From Hyphomicrobiales bacterium (GTDB lineage: Bacteria; Pseudomonadota; Alphaproteobacteria; Rhizobiales; Rhizobiaceae): DNA of 64,000 nt. The notes below the pieces were generated by a model. That model worked only from the letters and a program-made list of their open reading frames with translations, did not search any database and was not told where the DNA came from. The stretch is from the NCBI GenBank assembly GCA_900465675.1, contig UBJR01000002.1, positions 372,001 to 436,000 on the forward strand, given 5' to 3'. Shown in pieces: positions 1 through 8,668 of the stretch (its first letter is position 1; every line of letters starts with the position of its first letter). Position numbers and translations under genes: made by a program.

Positions 1-292
1 CGACAAAGAAATGATGGTGATCGGAGACGTTTGTATCGAAATAGGTCTTGGCGCTTTCGACCGCGAGAACGCGGATCATGCCGGCCTCGGTAAACTGGTG
101 CAGCGTGTTGTAGACGGTCGCCAGCGATACCGGCACGCCTGCCACCACGGCTTCCTCGTGCAGTTCTTCGACGGTCAGGTGACGATCGCCCTTGGCGAAC
201 AGCAGATCACCGAGGGCAACGCGCTGGCGCGTCGGGCGAAGGCCGGCGCTGCGCAGTCTCGCTTCGATACCGATCGGGGCTTCAGCCGCCAT
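1..292 (-). CDS. irr: Irr, iron/heme-responsive Fur-family regulator (3' end cut off)
   Basis: Fur-superfamily transcriptional regulator that in rhizobia controls heme synthesis and iron uptake according to heme status. The window holds the first 97 codons, beginning MAAEAPIGIE; the C-terminus lies beyond base 1. The winged-helix segment LRPTRQRVALGDLLF is at about residues 18-32, and SLATVYNTLHQFTEAG at about 55-70 is the typical Fur recognition-helix region. The His-rich DHHHFFV near the end of the visible part matches the Irr heme/metal-binding stretch. The Cys-Pro heme regulatory motif known from Bradyrhizobium Irr is not in the N-terminal part, as expected for Rhizobium-type Irr. It is divergent from fabA, an arrangement I know from rhizobia. 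The ATG is preceded by GGAG about 10 bases upstream. Confidence 0.93.
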   Translation of the reverse strand, partial: MAAEAPIGIEARLRSAGLRPTRQRVALGDLLFAKGDRHLTVEELHEEAVVAGVPVSLATVYNTLHQFTEAGMIRVLAVESAKTYFDTNVSDHHHFFV

Positions 293-591
293 GAAGGAAG
301 AACTCCGTTTAATTCTAGCATCAACTAATCAAGTTTCCTAAGCCATATAACTTTTGCGCAAAAGCCTTTCAATAGTTTCAATGGGGACAACAGGGGCGGA
401 AATGCCTTAAAATCCGGCCTTTGGCGCATTTAGGTCTGGCCGCGGCCTTGGCCTTCCTGTATGCGACCACCAAATAAGGCAGATCGCTGGTCCGGCGCGG
501 AATGGGAGGCAGCCATGCTTATGCTTCATTTTCCGAAGAACTTGGACTAACACTCAATCCATCAGCACGTTGCGGGGGACCCAGACTTTTC
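293..591. promoter_or_regulatory. irr/fabA divergent intergenic region
   Basis: About 300 bases without a gene, holding promoters for both directions. It is AT-richer than its neighbours, especially at 310-400. A perfect 12-base palindrome TTTTGCGCAAAA lies at 352-363, and a TAGAAT -10-like hexamer reads toward irr. I could not identify a clear Irr (ICE) box. An in-frame ATG at 502 could extend FabA by 30 residues, but the family start at 592 is preferred. Confidence 0.5.
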
Positions 592-1098
592 ATGACGACG
601 AGACAATCCAGCTTCAACTATGAGGAAATCCTGTCCTGCGGCCGTGGCGAGCTGTTTGGCCCCGGCAATGCGCAGCTTCCCTTGCCGCCGATGCTGATGG
701 TCCACCGCATTACCGATATCTCCGAAACCGGCGGAGCGTTCGACAAGGGTTACATTCGCGCCGAATATGACGTGCGCCCCGACGACTGGTATTTCCCCTG
801 CCACTTCCAGGGTAACCCGATCATGCCGGGTTGCCTCGGCCTTGACGGCATGTGGCAGCTGACGGGCTTCTTCCTCGGATGGCTCGGCGAGCCCGGCCGC
901 GGCATGGCGCTCTCCACTGGCGAAGTAAAGTTCAAGGGCATGGTCCGTCCGGAAACCAAGCTTCTCGAATACGGCATCGACTTCAAGCGCGTCATGCGCG
1001 GCCGCCTCGTCCTCGGCACTGCCGATGGCTGGCTGAAGGCCGACGGCGAAGTGATCTACCAGGCGAGCGACCTGCGCGTCGGCCTGTCGAAAGCCTGA
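592..1098 (+). CDS. fabA: 3-hydroxydecanoyl-ACP dehydratase/isomerase FabA
   Basis: Bifunctional dehydratase/isomerase that introduces the double bond in anaerobic-type unsaturated fatty acid synthesis, converting 3-hydroxydecanoyl-ACP to trans-2- and cis-3-decenoyl-ACP in the cytoplasm. The 168-residue length matches the family. The catalytic pair is visible as His71 in [12 protein letters not shown] and Asp85 in CLGLDGMWQ, as in E. coli FabA. An upstream in-frame ATG at 502 would add 30 residues unlike the family N-terminus, so the MTTRQSSF start is chosen; a GGGGGA lies about 12 bases before it. It is followed after 52 bases by fabB and then fabI, forming a fatty-acid operon divergent from irr. 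Confidence 0.97.
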   Translation: MTTRQSSFNYEEILSCGRGELFGPGNAQLPLPPMLMVHRITDISETGGAFDKGYIRAEYDVRPDDWYFPCHFQGNPIMPGCLGLDGMWQLTGFFLGWLGEPGRGMALSTGEVKFKGMVRPETKLLEYGIDFKRVMRGRLVLGTADGWLKADGEVIYQASDLRVGLSKA

Positions 1099-1150
1099 AC
1101 CGCGGCAAGACCGCTCCAAATACAAAGACGTTTTAGAAGAGGTCATCGAC

Positions 1151-2374
1151 ATGAGACGGGTTGTTGTCACAGGTCTGGGTATCGTTTCTTCCATCGGGAA
1201 TGACGCACAGGAAGTCACGGCGTCGCTGCGCGAAGCCAAGTCCGGCATTTCGTTTTCCAACGATTTTGCCGAGCATGGCTTCAAGTGCCAGGTTTGGGGT
1301 TCGCCCAAGATCGACGTGACTGAACTCGTCGATCGCCGCGCGGCTCGCTTCCTGTCGCAGGGCGGCATGTGGAACCACGTCGCCATGAAGCAGGCGATCG
1401 CCGATTCCGGCCTCGAAGACGCCGATATCGGTGGCAACGAGCGCACCGGCATCATCATGGGTTCGGGCGGCCCTTCCACCCGCACGCTCATCGAAGCGGC
1501 CGACATCACCATCAAGAACAACAGCCCGAAGCGCATCGGCCCGTTTGCCGTTCCGAAGGCGATGTCCTCGACGGCATCGGCGACGCTCGCCACCTGGTTC
1601 AAGATCCACGGCGTCAACTACTCGATCTCGTCGGCCTGCTCGACCTCGGCACATTGCATCGGCAATGCCGCAGAGATGATCCAGTGGGGCAAGCAGGACA
1701 TCATGTTCGCCGGCGGTCACGAAGACCTCGACTGGACGATGTCGAACCTCTTCGACGCCATGGGCGCGATGTCCTCCAAGTACAACGACACGCCGGATAC
1801 CGCTTCGCGTGCCTATGACGTCAGCCGTGACGGCTTCGTCATCGCCGGTGGCGCAGGCGTCCTGGTTCTCGAAGAACTCGAGCATGCCAAGGCCCGCGGC
1901 GCCAAGATCTACGCCGAAATCGTCGGCTACGGCGCGACTTCCGACGGCTACGACATGGTCGCTCCGTCGGGCGAAGGCGCGATCCGCTGCATGCGCCAGG
2001 CACTGGCGACGGTGAAGGGCAGCGTCGATTACGTCAACACGCACGGCACTTCGACGCCGGTGGGCGACAGCAAGGAAATCGGCGCGATCCGCGAAGTCTT
2101 CGGCGATAAGATTCCGCACATCCAGTCGACCAAGTCGCTGACAGGTCACTCGCTGGGTGCTGCTGGCGTTCAGGAATCGATCTACTCGCTACTGATGATG
2201 CAGGCGGGCTTCATCGGCGAAAGCGCTCATATCAGGGAACTCGACCCCGAGTTCGACGGTGTGCCGATCGTTCGCAAGCGCATCGACGACGCCAAGATCG
2301 ACATTGCCCTTTCCAACTCCTTCGGCTTCGGCGGCACCAACGCTACGCTCGTCTTCCAGCGCTACAACGGATAA
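1151..2374 (+). CDS. fabB: 3-oxoacyl-ACP synthase I FabB
   Basis: Elongating condensing enzyme that joins malonyl-ACP to acyl-ACP and is required for unsaturated fatty acids together with FabA. The 407 residues have the full Cys-His-His triad: Cys163 in [10 protein letters not shown], His298 in [11 protein letters not shown] and His333 in [10 protein letters not shown], the same numbering as E. coli FabB. The start ATG has a strong Shine-Dalgarno (AGAAGAGGT) 5-13 bases upstream. The stop codon is only 4 bases before the fabI start, so fabB and fabI are very likely co-transcribed and coupled. Confidence 0.97.
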   Translation: MRRVVVTGLGIVSSIGNDAQEVTASLREAKSGISFSNDFAEHGFKCQVWGSPKIDVTELVDRRAARFLSQGGMWNHVAMKQAIADSGLEDADIGGNERTGIIMGSGGPSTRTLIEAADITIKNNSPKRIGPFAVPKAMSSTASATLATWFKIHGVNYSISSACSTSAHCIGNAAEMIQWGKQDIMFAGGHEDLDWTMSNLFDAMGAMSSKYNDTPDTASRAYDVSRDGFVIAGGAGVLVLEELEHAKARGAKIYAEIVGYGATSDGYDMVAPSGEGAIRCMRQALATVKGSVDYVNTHGTSTPVGDSKEIGAIREVFGDKIPHIQSTKSLTGHSLGAAGVQESIYSLLMMQAGFIGESAHIRELDPEFDGVPIVRKRIDDAKIDIALSNSFGFGGTNATLVFQRYNG

Positions 2375-2378
2375 TACC

Positions 2379-3185
2379 ATGACGGGAATCATGCAGGGTA
2401 AGCGCGGCCTCATCATGGGCGTCGCAAACAACCATTCGATTGCATGGGGCATTTCGAAGGCGCTGTCGGCGCAGGGCGCGGAGCTCGCCTTCACCTTCCA
2501 GGGTGAGGCGCTCGGCAAGCGGGTTAAGCCGCTCGCAGCCGAAGCCGGCTCGGATTTCGTGCTGCCTTGCGATGTCGAGGATACCGCGTCGGTCGATGCC
2601 GTGGTGGACTCGATCAAGGAGCGCTGGGGCAAGCTGGACTTCATCGTTCACGCCATCGGTTTCTCGGACAAGAACGAGCTGAAGGGCCTCTACGCCGACA
2701 CCACGCGCGACAATTTCAGCCGCACGATGGTGATCTCCTGTTTCTCCTTCACCGAGATCGCCAAGCGCTGTGCGCCGCTGATGACCGATGGCGGCTCGAT
2801 GCTGACGCTGACCTATAACGGCTCGACACGCGTCATCCCGAACTACAATGTCATGGGTGTCGCCAAGGCGGCGCTGGAAGCCTCCGTACGCTACCTGGCG
2901 GCCGATTACGGCCCGCGCGGCATCCGCGTCAACGCCATTTCCGCAGGCCCGATCCGCACGCTCGCCGGCGCCGGCATTTCCGACGCCCGCGCGATCCTGT
3001 CGTGGAACCAGCAGAATGCACCGCTGCGCAAGACTGTCAGCATCGACCATGTCGGCAATTCGGCACTTTACCTGCTGTCTGACATGTCGGCCGGCGTCAC
3101 CGGCGAAATCCACTTCGTCGACGCAGGCTTCAACATCACCTCGATGCCGACGCTGGACGCGCTGCGGACGGCCGACGTCGAGTAA
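2379..3185 (+). CDS. fabI: Enoyl-ACP reductase FabI (NADH)
   Basis: Enoyl-ACP reductase of the short-chain dehydrogenase superfamily; it catalyses the last reduction of each fatty-acid elongation cycle and is the triclosan target family. The 268 residues begin MTGIMQGKRG; the FabI-type nucleotide loop GVANNHSIAWGIS is at 14-26. The catalytic residues Tyr146, Tyr156 and Lys163 (NYNVMGVAK) are all in place and share E. coli numbering. A longer open frame extends upstream into fabB, but the family start is the ATG 4 bases after the fabB stop. A strong terminator follows. Confidence 0.96.
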   Translation: MTGIMQGKRGLIMGVANNHSIAWGISKALSAQGAELAFTFQGEALGKRVKPLAAEAGSDFVLPCDVEDTASVDAVVDSIKERWGKLDFIVHAIGFSDKNELKGLYADTTRDNFSRTMVISCFSFTEIAKRCAPLMTDGGSMLTLTYNGSTRVIPNYNVMGVAKAALEASVRYLAADYGPRGIRVNAISAGPIRTLAGAGISDARAILSWNQQNAPLRKTVSIDHVGNSALYLLSDMSAGVTGEIHFVDAGFNITSMPTLDALRTADVE

Positions 3186-3210
3186 GATCAGCTACAAATC
3201 ATCCGGATAT

Positions 3211-3239
3211 GAAAAAGGCGGCCAATGGCCGCCTTTTTC
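3211..3239. terminator. Bidirectional terminator between fabI and the rsmC-like gene
   Basis: Perfect 13-bp stem, arms GAAAAAGGCGGCC and GGCCGCCTTTTTC, with a 3-base loop AAT. It gives a U-tract after the stem in both directions, so it serves fabI on the plus strand and the convergent methyltransferase gene on the minus strand, whose stop codon touches the hairpin. Confidence 0.93.
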
Positions 3240-4254
3240 ATTTCTTCGCCCAGAGAACCTTAAAGCGAGCGTTGCGGCAGGTTTCGCCGCTTTCGCGGAA
3301 ATTGGCTGCCAGCACCGGCTCATAAGGCAGGCCGCGATTGGCGACGATGAGCAGGCGACCGCCGCCGCGGAGCGCCGAAGCTGCGGTCTTGATCATCGCC
3401 TGGCCGAGCGAAGGCTCGGCGGCATGGCCCTCATGGAAGGGCGGGTTCATGATGACGAGGTCGTACTTGTCCTTGACCGGTTCGCCTGCCAGATCGTGCC
3501 AGAAGAAGCGCGCCGGTGCGTTCGGGCAATTCTCTGCCAGATTGTCCTTGGCGGCCTCCAGCGAGGCGTGGTTGGCCTCGTAGAGGTCGATACGTGCGAG
3601 CTTCGGTGAATGCGCGATGAGTTCGGCGGAGAGATAGCCCCAGCCGGCGCCGAAATCGGCGGCATCGCCGGTGAAATCGGTCGGCAGGCGCGAGGCGAGC
3701 AGCTCGGAACCATCGTCGATCCGGTCATGCGAGAACATTCCCGGCGAGGCGATGAAGCGGCCGTCGACGCGAACCGGCGCTTTGGCGAATTTTGACACGG
3801 CTTCGCTGACATCGTCAGGACGGACGAACCAGAAGGCGACGCCGTGATATTTCGGCATGTGCTCGATATCGAAACCGAAGCCGTCCATGCGCTTGCGCAG
3901 CGGCTGGATGCCGTCTTCCTTGCCACCGGCAACGACAATCAGGCCGCCTGATTTCACGCGCGACAGGGCGGCGGCGATATTCGCCTCGTTCTCACCCTTG
4001 TGCTTGGTGCAGAGGACCAGGGCCGCGTCATAGTCCTCGCCTTCGATCTCAGGCGTTGTTTCGATGCGCTGTGCCTGCAGCTGCCGATATAGCGGACGGA
4101 AGCCCTGTACGGCGCTCAGCGAGGCGGCAAAGCCCTCCGGCAGGGCAAAGCCTGCCTCAGCGCCCAGGAACAGCACGCGCTGCCCCTCGCCCGGCGCATC
4201 GACGGTGCCGCTGGCAAAGGGGTGGAACAAGGTTTTCAGCGTTTCGCGGCTCAT
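3238..4254 (-). CDS. Class I SAM-dependent methyltransferase, RsmC-like (16S rRNA m2G family)
   Basis: Predicted RNA guanine-N2 methyltransferase of the RsmC/RlmG group. It has 338 residues with the family's two-part layout: a degenerate N-terminal domain (about 1-150) and a C-terminal Rossmann domain. The SAM-binding segment is DFGAGWGYLSAEL at about 204-216, and the catalytic NPPFHEG motif is at about 272-278. The start MSRETLKTLF is preferred to an ATG 18 codons upstream, because the latter lies in the pnp terminator region. It is convergent with fabI and lies downstream of pnp on the same strand but beyond a terminator. The substrate (G1207 of 16S or another site) cannot be decided from sequence alone. 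Confidence 0.85.
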   Translation of the reverse strand: MSRETLKTLFHPFASGTVDAPGEGQRVLFLGAEAGFALPEGFAASLSAVQGFRPLYRQLQAQRIETTPEIEGEDYDAALVLCTKHKGENEANIAAALSRVKSGGLIVVAGGKEDGIQPLRKRMDGFGFDIEHMPKYHGVAFWFVRPDDVSEAVSKFAKAPVRVDGRFIASPGMFSHDRIDDGSELLASRLPTDFTGDAADFGAGWGYLSAELIAHSPKLARIDLYEANHASLEAAKDNLAENCPNAPARFFWHDLAGEPVKDKYDLVIMNPPFHEGHAAEPSLGQAMIKTAASALRGGGRLLIVANRGLPYEPVLAANFRESGETCRNARFKVLWAKK

Positions 4255-4277
4255 GGGCTCATCTCGTCTTCGAATAC

Positions 4278-4306
4278 AAAAAGGGCGCGGAAACAGTCCC
4301 GCGCCC
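4278..4306 (-). terminator. pnp terminator
   Basis: On the minus strand an 8-bp GC stem (GGGCGCGG paired with CCGCGCCC, loop of 8) is followed directly by TTTTTG. It lies 24 bases after the pnp stop and just ahead of the rsmC-like start at 4254. Confidence 0.88.
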
Positions 4307-4329
4307 ATGAAGTTCTGGAAAGGCGCAGC

Positions 4330-6468
4330 TTATTCGGCTGCTTCTTCCTTCTTCTTGTCGGCAGGGATTTCCTGGCCGGTTTCCTGATCGACGACCTTCA
4401 TCGACAGGCGGACCTTGCCGCGCTCGTCGAAGCCGAGGAGCTTGACCCAGACCTTCTGGCCTTCCTTGACAACGTCCTGCGTCTTGGCAACGCGCTCGGA
4501 AGCGAGCTGCGAGATGTGGACGAGACCGTCGCGAGCGCCGAAGAAGTTGACGAAAGCGCCGAAGTCGGCGGTCTTGACGACCGTGCCTTCGTAGATGACG
4601 CCGATTTCCGGCTCGGCAACGATCGAGTGGATCCACTTGCGGGCCGCTTCGATTTCCTTGCCCGACGAGGAAGCGATCTTCACCGTGCCGTCGTCTTCGA
4701 TGTTGATCTTCGCGCCGGTCTTTTCGACGATTTCGCGGATGACCTTGCCGCCGGAGCCGATGACTTCACGGATCTTGTCGACCGGGATGTTCATGACTTC
4801 GATGCGCGGTGCGAATTCGCCGAGCTGGCCGCGGCTCTCGGTGATGGCCTTGGCCATTTCGCCGAGGATGTGCGTACGGCCGCCCTGTGCCTGGCCGAGA
4901 GCGACCTTCATGATCTCTTCGGTGATACCGGCGATCTTGATGTCCATCTGCAGCGAGGTGATGCCGTCGGCGGTACCTGCGACCTTGAAGTCCATGTCGC
5001 CGAGATGATCTTCGTCACCGAGAATGTCGGAGAGAACGGCGAAACGATCGCCTTCGAGGATCAGGCCCATGGCGATACCGGCAACCGGCTTGGCCAGCGG
5101 AACACCGGCGTCCATCAGAGCGAGCGACGTGCCGCAAACGGTTGCCATCGAGGACGAGCCGTTGGACTCGGTGATCTCGGAGACGACGCGCAGCGTGTAG
5201 GGGAACTGCTCGGCAGACGGCAGCATCGGACGGATAGCGCGCCATGCGAGCTTGCCGTGACCGATTTCGCGGCGGCCCGGGGAGCCCATGCGGCCGGTTT
5301 CGCCAACCGAGTAGGGAGGGAAGTTGTAATGGAGCAGGAAGCGCTCCTTGTACATACCGGTCAGGCTGTCGACATACTGTTCGTCTTCACCGGTGCCGAG
5401 CGTGGCAACGACGATCGCCTGCGTTTCACCGCGGGTGAAGAGAGCCGAACCGTGGGTGCGCGGCAGCAGGCCGACTTCCGAGACGATCGCACGAACGGTC
5501 GACAGATCGCGACCATCGATACGGCTCTTGGTGTCGAGAATGTTCCAGCGAACGATCTTCGCCTGCAGATGCTTGAAGGTCGCGCCGATGACTTCGGCAG
5601 TGTACTTCGGCTCGACGCCTTCAGGGAAGAAGTGAGCCTTGACCTTTGCCTTCACGGCATCGACGGCTGCGTAGCGTTCAGCCTTCTGGGTGTTCTTGTA
5701 GGCGACGCGCAGTTCGGCTTCGAAATGCTTCAGCATTTCGGCTTCGAGCTCGGAATGATCTTCCGGCTGGAAATCGCGCGGTTCCTTGGCAGCAACTTCG
5801 GCGAGCTTGATGATCGCGTCGAGAACCGGCTGGAAGCCGCGGTGGCCGAACATGACGGCGCCGAGCATGACTTCTTCGTTGAGTTCCTTGGCTTCCGATT
5901 CAACCATCAGAACGGCATCGTGCGTACCGGCAACGACGAGGTCGAGAACGGACTCTTCCATTTCGTCAAGATGCGGGTTGAGGACGTATTCGCCGTTGAT
6001 ATAGCCGACGCGTGCGCCGCCGACCGGGCCCATGAACGGAACGCCAGACAGCGTCAGGGCTGCCGAGGTGGCAACCATCGACAGAATGTCGGGGTTGTTT
6101 TCAAGGTCGTGCTGGATGACGGTGACGACGACCTGGGTGTCGTTCTTGTAGCCTTCAGGGAAGAGCGGGCGGATCGGGCGGTCGATCAGGCGGGAAACGA
6201 GCGTTTCGTTTTCCGACGGACGACCTTCGCGCTTGAAGTAGCCGCCGGGGATCTTGCCGGCTGCGTAGGTCTTTTCCTGGTAGTTGACGGTGAGCGGGAA
6301 GAAATCCTGGCCCGGCTTCGGCGACTTGGCGGAAACAACGGTCGCGAGAACGACGGTTTCACCGTAGGTCGCGAGAACGGCGCCATCAGCCTGACGGGCG
6401 ATCTTGCCGGTTTCGAGCTTCAGCGGGCGGCCTGCCCACTCGATTTCCACGCTATGGGTATCGAACAT
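4330..6468 (-). CDS. pnp: Polyribonucleotide nucleotidyltransferase (PNPase)
   Basis: Phosphorolytic 3'-5' exoribonuclease of the RNA degradosome, releasing nucleoside diphosphates. The 712 residues have two RNase PH domains with an all-alpha linker, a KH domain ([19 protein letters not shown], about 561-579) and an S1 domain ([17 protein letters not shown], about 626-642), ending in a short KKKEEAAE tail. The start is [11 protein letters not shown]. It lies downstream of rpsO, the usual bacterial order, separated by 334 bases that contain stacked hairpins suited to RNase III-type autoregulation. A terminator follows. Confidence 0.98.
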   Translation of the reverse strand: MFDTHSVEIEWAGRPLKLETGKIARQADGAVLATYGETVVLATVVSAKSPKPGQDFFPLTVNYQEKTYAAGKIPGGYFKREGRPSENETLVSRLIDRPIRPLFPEGYKNDTQVVVTVIQHDLENNPDILSMVATSAALTLSGVPFMGPVGGARVGYINGEYVLNPHLDEMEESVLDLVVAGTHDAVLMVESEAKELNEEVMLGAVMFGHRGFQPVLDAIIKLAEVAAKEPRDFQPEDHSELEAEMLKHFEAELRVAYKNTQKAERYAAVDAVKAKVKAHFFPEGVEPKYTAEVIGATFKHLQAKIVRWNILDTKSRIDGRDLSTVRAIVSEVGLLPRTHGSALFTRGETQAIVVATLGTGEDEQYVDSLTGMYKERFLLHYNFPPYSVGETGRMGSPGRREIGHGKLAWRAIRPMLPSAEQFPYTLRVVSEITESNGSSSMATVCGTSLALMDAGVPLAKPVAGIAMGLILEGDRFAVLSDILGDEDHLGDMDFKVAGTADGITSLQMDIKIAGITEEIMKVALGQAQGGRTHILGEMAKAITESRGQLGEFAPRIEVMNIPVDKIREVIGSGGKVIREIVEKTGAKINIEDDGTVKIASSSGKEIEAARKWIHSIVAEPEIGVIYEGTVVKTADFGAFVNFFGARDGLVHISQLASERVAKTQDVVKEGQKVWVKLLGFDERGKVRLSMKVVDQETGQEIPADKKKEEAAE

Positions 6469-6582
6469 ATGTCTTGTCCTTCAATGCGGGAACAGGCGCC
6501 ACGACCCTTTCAAGGCACAGCGCGCGATCGACCGCAATTATGTGACACATCATGGGCAAGACAACGGGAGGCTTTGCGGCGG

Positions 6583-6623
6583 CGGCTTTCAAGAAAGCCG
6601 GGCCAAGGTTCCGTACCTTGGCC
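6583..6623 (-). promoter_or_regulatory. Tandem hairpins in the pnp leader (rpsO-pnp intergenic)
   Basis: Two perfect stem-loops lie back to back 115-155 bases upstream of pnp. The first pairs CGGCTTTC with GAAAGCCG (6583-6600). The second pairs GGCCAAGG with CCTTGGCC (6601-6623, 7-base loop). Neither has a U-tract, so they are RNA structures rather than terminators. In E. coli the rpsO-pnp leader carries an RNase III hairpin through which PNPase represses itself; an equivalent role here is inferred. The rest of the 6469-6802 gap shows no gene. Confidence 0.6.
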
Positions 6624-6767
6624 GGAAAGCATCCGGCAATCCTGCCCCATGACAGGTCAACGGTTGTTCTGGCAAAACCGGCCCATCCGGGTCTGCCTCA
6701 GTTCCACCCCATGAAAACATCAAATGCGGTGGTCAATCTCTGGGGCTTTCCAAGCCCTGATAAGCAA

Positions 6768-6796
6768 CCGGCGAGCGCCCGAAGAGCGCCCGCCGG
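6768..6796 (-). terminator. rpsO downstream hairpin
   Basis: Just after the rpsO stop (minus strand) an 11-bp stem with one G-U pair forms, arms CCGGCGGGCGC and GCGCTCGCCGG, with a 7-base loop. A second smaller stem (GGGCTT/AAGCCC, 6743-6757) follows. There is no U-run, so this is more likely a partial terminator or 3'-end stabiliser that lets some transcripts continue into pnp. Confidence 0.55.
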
Positions 6797-6802
6797 AAAA
6801 CC

Positions 6803-7072
6803 TTAGCGACGGATACCCAGGCTGGTGATCAGCTTGGTGTAACGGCCTTCGTTCTTCTTCTTGAGGTAGTCGAGAAGCGAACGGCGGCTCGAAACCATCG
6901 TCAGCAGGCCACGGCGGGAATGGTTATCCTTCTTGTGGCCCTTGAAGTGTTCCGTGAGGTTGTTGATCCGCTCGGTCAGGATCGCAACCTGGACTTCCGG
7001 AGAACCGGTGTCGCCTTCGAACGTTGCGTATTCCTTGATGAGGGCGGTCTTGCGCTCAGCAGTAATCGACAT
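6803..7072 (-). CDS. rpsO: 30S ribosomal protein S15
   Basis: Primary 16S rRNA-binding protein of the small-subunit platform. It is exactly 89 residues, the universal S15 length, with the hallmark segments [16 protein letters not shown] and [10 protein letters not shown]. The frame is open 25 codons further upstream, but MSITAERK is the conserved start and has AAAGGA about 8 bases before it. It lies between truB and pnp, the standard order. The 170 bases before it likely hold its own promoter. Confidence 0.98.
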   Translation of the reverse strand: MSITAERKTALIKEYATFEGDTGSPEVQVAILTERINNLTEHFKGHKKDNHSRRGLLTMVSSRRSLLDYLKKKNEGRYTKLITSLGIRR

Positions 7073-7241
7073 CGGATGTTCCTTTCGATGAGAGGAGATA
7101 AGGTCGCCAAAAGCCGGGATGTCGTCCAGCTTTGGCCGCGAAAGCATTCAGGCCTGCCTGATGCTGGCGCTGCCTATAGACCATTCAGACGGCAAAGGGA
7201 AGAGGCATGACCGGCAGGCCTGCGGCGCGCCGGTCGCGTCG

Positions 7242-8174
7242 TCAGACGAAGACGCGCTTCGGGCGGAATTCGCCCTCGCCGATCTCGCCGATGGCGATCA
7301 GCTTGCCGCGCGCCGTCGCATAGGCTTCGCTCTCGGTGATCGGCGCGTCACGGCCACGCACGAGGATCGGGTTGCCCATCTTCAGACGGTGCGCCTGATC
7401 ATCGTTGACGGCCAGATGCGGCAGGGAAGACAGCGCTTCGCTGGTGTCGATCAGCAGCGCGTCGAGGGCTGCCAGCCGCTCGTCCTGATCCTCGATCGCT
7501 TCAAGGGCGACGAGTTCGGAAAGCGGGATCATGCTGTCTTCGGGGAACGGTGCGACGAAGGTCCGGCGCAGGCCGGAGACGTGGCCGTAGCAGCCAAGAT
7601 CGCGGCCGAAATCGCGGGCCAAGGCGCGAACATAGGTACCTTTGCCGCATTCGACTTCGAAATGCGCCGTGCTTGCATCCGGGCAGGAGAGCAGCGTCAG
7701 GCGGAAGATCTCGACCTCGCGCGACGGAATCTCGACGGCTTCGCCCTCGCGGGCCAGATCATAGGCGCGCTCGCCGGCGATCTTGATTGCTGAGAACTGC
7801 GGCGGGACCTGGCTGATGACGCCGGTATAATTCGGCAGAAGCGCCAGGATATCACCCTCGGCCGGACGCTTGTCCGAGCTCTGCGTGACCTCGCCCTCGA
7901 GATCGTCGGTGGCGCGTTCTTCGCCCCAGGTGACCGAGAATTCGTAGACCTTGCGGCCATCCATGACGTAGGGGACTGTCTTCGTCGCATCGCCGAGCGC
8001 GATCGGCAGCATGCCGGAGGCCAACGGGTCAAGCGTACCGGCGTGGCCGCATTTCTGCGCCTTGAACAGCCACTTGATCTTGGAAACGGCTTCCGTCGAG
8101 CCGAAATCCACCGGCTTGTCGAGGATCAGCCAGCCGGAAACCGGGCGGCCTTTGGGTTTGCGTGGTTTGGACAT
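7242..8174 (-). CDS. truB: tRNA pseudouridine-55 synthase TruB
   Basis: Makes the universal pseudouridine 55 in the T-loop of elongator tRNAs. It has 310 residues. The catalytic aspartate is Asp49 in [14 protein letters not shown], the conserved TruB motif, and [13 protein letters not shown] at 14-26 is the family N-terminal signature. It starts 12 bases after the rbfA stop and is the last gene of the rimP-nusA-ylxR-infB-rbfA-truB transcription unit before rpsO. No obvious terminator is seen between truB and rpsO. Confidence 0.97.
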   Translation of the reverse strand: MSKPRKPKGRPVSGWLILDKPVDFGSTEAVSKIKWLFKAQKCGHAGTLDPLASGMLPIALGDATKTVPYVMDGRKVYEFSVTWGEERATDDLEGEVTQSSDKRPAEGDILALLPNYTGVISQVPPQFSAIKIAGERAYDLAREGEAVEIPSREVEIFRLTLLSCPDASTAHFEVECGKGTYVRALARDFGRDLGCYGHVSGLRRTFVAPFPEDSMIPLSELVALEAIEDQDERLAALDALLIDTSEALSSLPHLAVNDDQAHRLKMGNPILVRGRDAPITESEAYATARGKLIAIGEIGEGEFRPKRVFV

Positions 8175-8186
8175 TCTTTTCTTCTG

Positions 8187-8594
8187 TTATTCGCCGTCTT
8201 TGCCGTCATCGAGATCGCGCACGACCTCGGGAGAACGCAGGAGCTCATCGATCTTCTTGTAATTGTCGAAGCTCGTGTCGTCGCGGAAGCGGACTTCAGG
8301 CATGTATTTCATCTGGCGCAGCTGTGCGCCGAGGCGGCCACGGATGTATTTCGCATTCTTGTTCAGCGCTGCGATGACCGTGTCGTGATCGGCGACGCCA
8401 AGCGGCGTGACGAAAGCGGTCGCAATCTTCAGATCGGGCGACATACGCACTTCGGAGATCGAGATGACGGTCTTTTCGATCACGTCGTCACGCACTTCGC
8501 CTCGCTGCAGAACCTGTGTGATCGCTGCACGCACCTGTTCGCCGACGCGCAGCATGCGCTGCGAAGGTGCGGAGGTTGTCGGTCTTGTTGCCAT
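8187..8594 (-). CDS. rbfA: 30S ribosome-binding factor RbfA
   Basis: Assembly factor that binds the 30S subunit near the 5' end of 16S rRNA, important for late maturation and cold adaptation. It has 135 residues, slightly long for the family, with a typical KH-like core ([19 protein letters not shown] and [21 protein letters not shown] region) and an acidic C-terminus. The start [10 protein letters not shown] is chosen because GAGG sits about 8 bases before it; an ATG five codons upstream would overlap that site. It lies between infB and truB. Confidence 0.95.
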   Translation of the reverse strand: MATRPTTSAPSQRMLRVGEQVRAAITQVLQRGEVRDDVIEKTVISISEVRMSPDLKIATAFVTPLGVADHDTVIAALNKNAKYIRGRLGAQLRQMKYMPEVRFRDDTSFDNYKKIDELLRSPEVVRDLDDGKDGE

Positions 8595-8615
8595 TTTTCT
8601 TTGCCTCAAAAGGTT

Positions 8616-8646
8616 CGGGCGCCGGCCTTAAATGATCCGGCGCCCG
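8616..8646 (-). terminator. Hairpin between infB and rbfA
   Basis: A perfect 10-bp GC-rich stem (CGGGCGCCGG with CCGGCGCCCG, 11-base loop) lies 23 bases after the infB stop; the minus-strand RNA continues with AACCTTTTG. The U-run is short, so it is a partial terminator or processing site that could lower rbfA-truB expression relative to infB. Confidence 0.5.
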
Positions 8647-8668
8647 TCCAAGATACAGATCCGCGCGA

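Noticed and set aside
502..591. Longer FabA starting at ATG 502
   Set aside because: The extra 30 residues do not match the FabA N-terminus; a start at 592 gives the usual length and residue numbering.
562..2149. Two long minus-strand open frames opposite fabA and fabB
   Set aside because: fabA and fabB carry complete catalytic residues; the antisense products have no recognisable motif.
4222..6714. 830-codon open frame on the plus strand opposite pnp
   Set aside because: Mirror of the pnp codon pattern; no ribosome site, low-complexity Asp/Glu/Arg-rich product, and PNPase on the other strand is complete with all domains.
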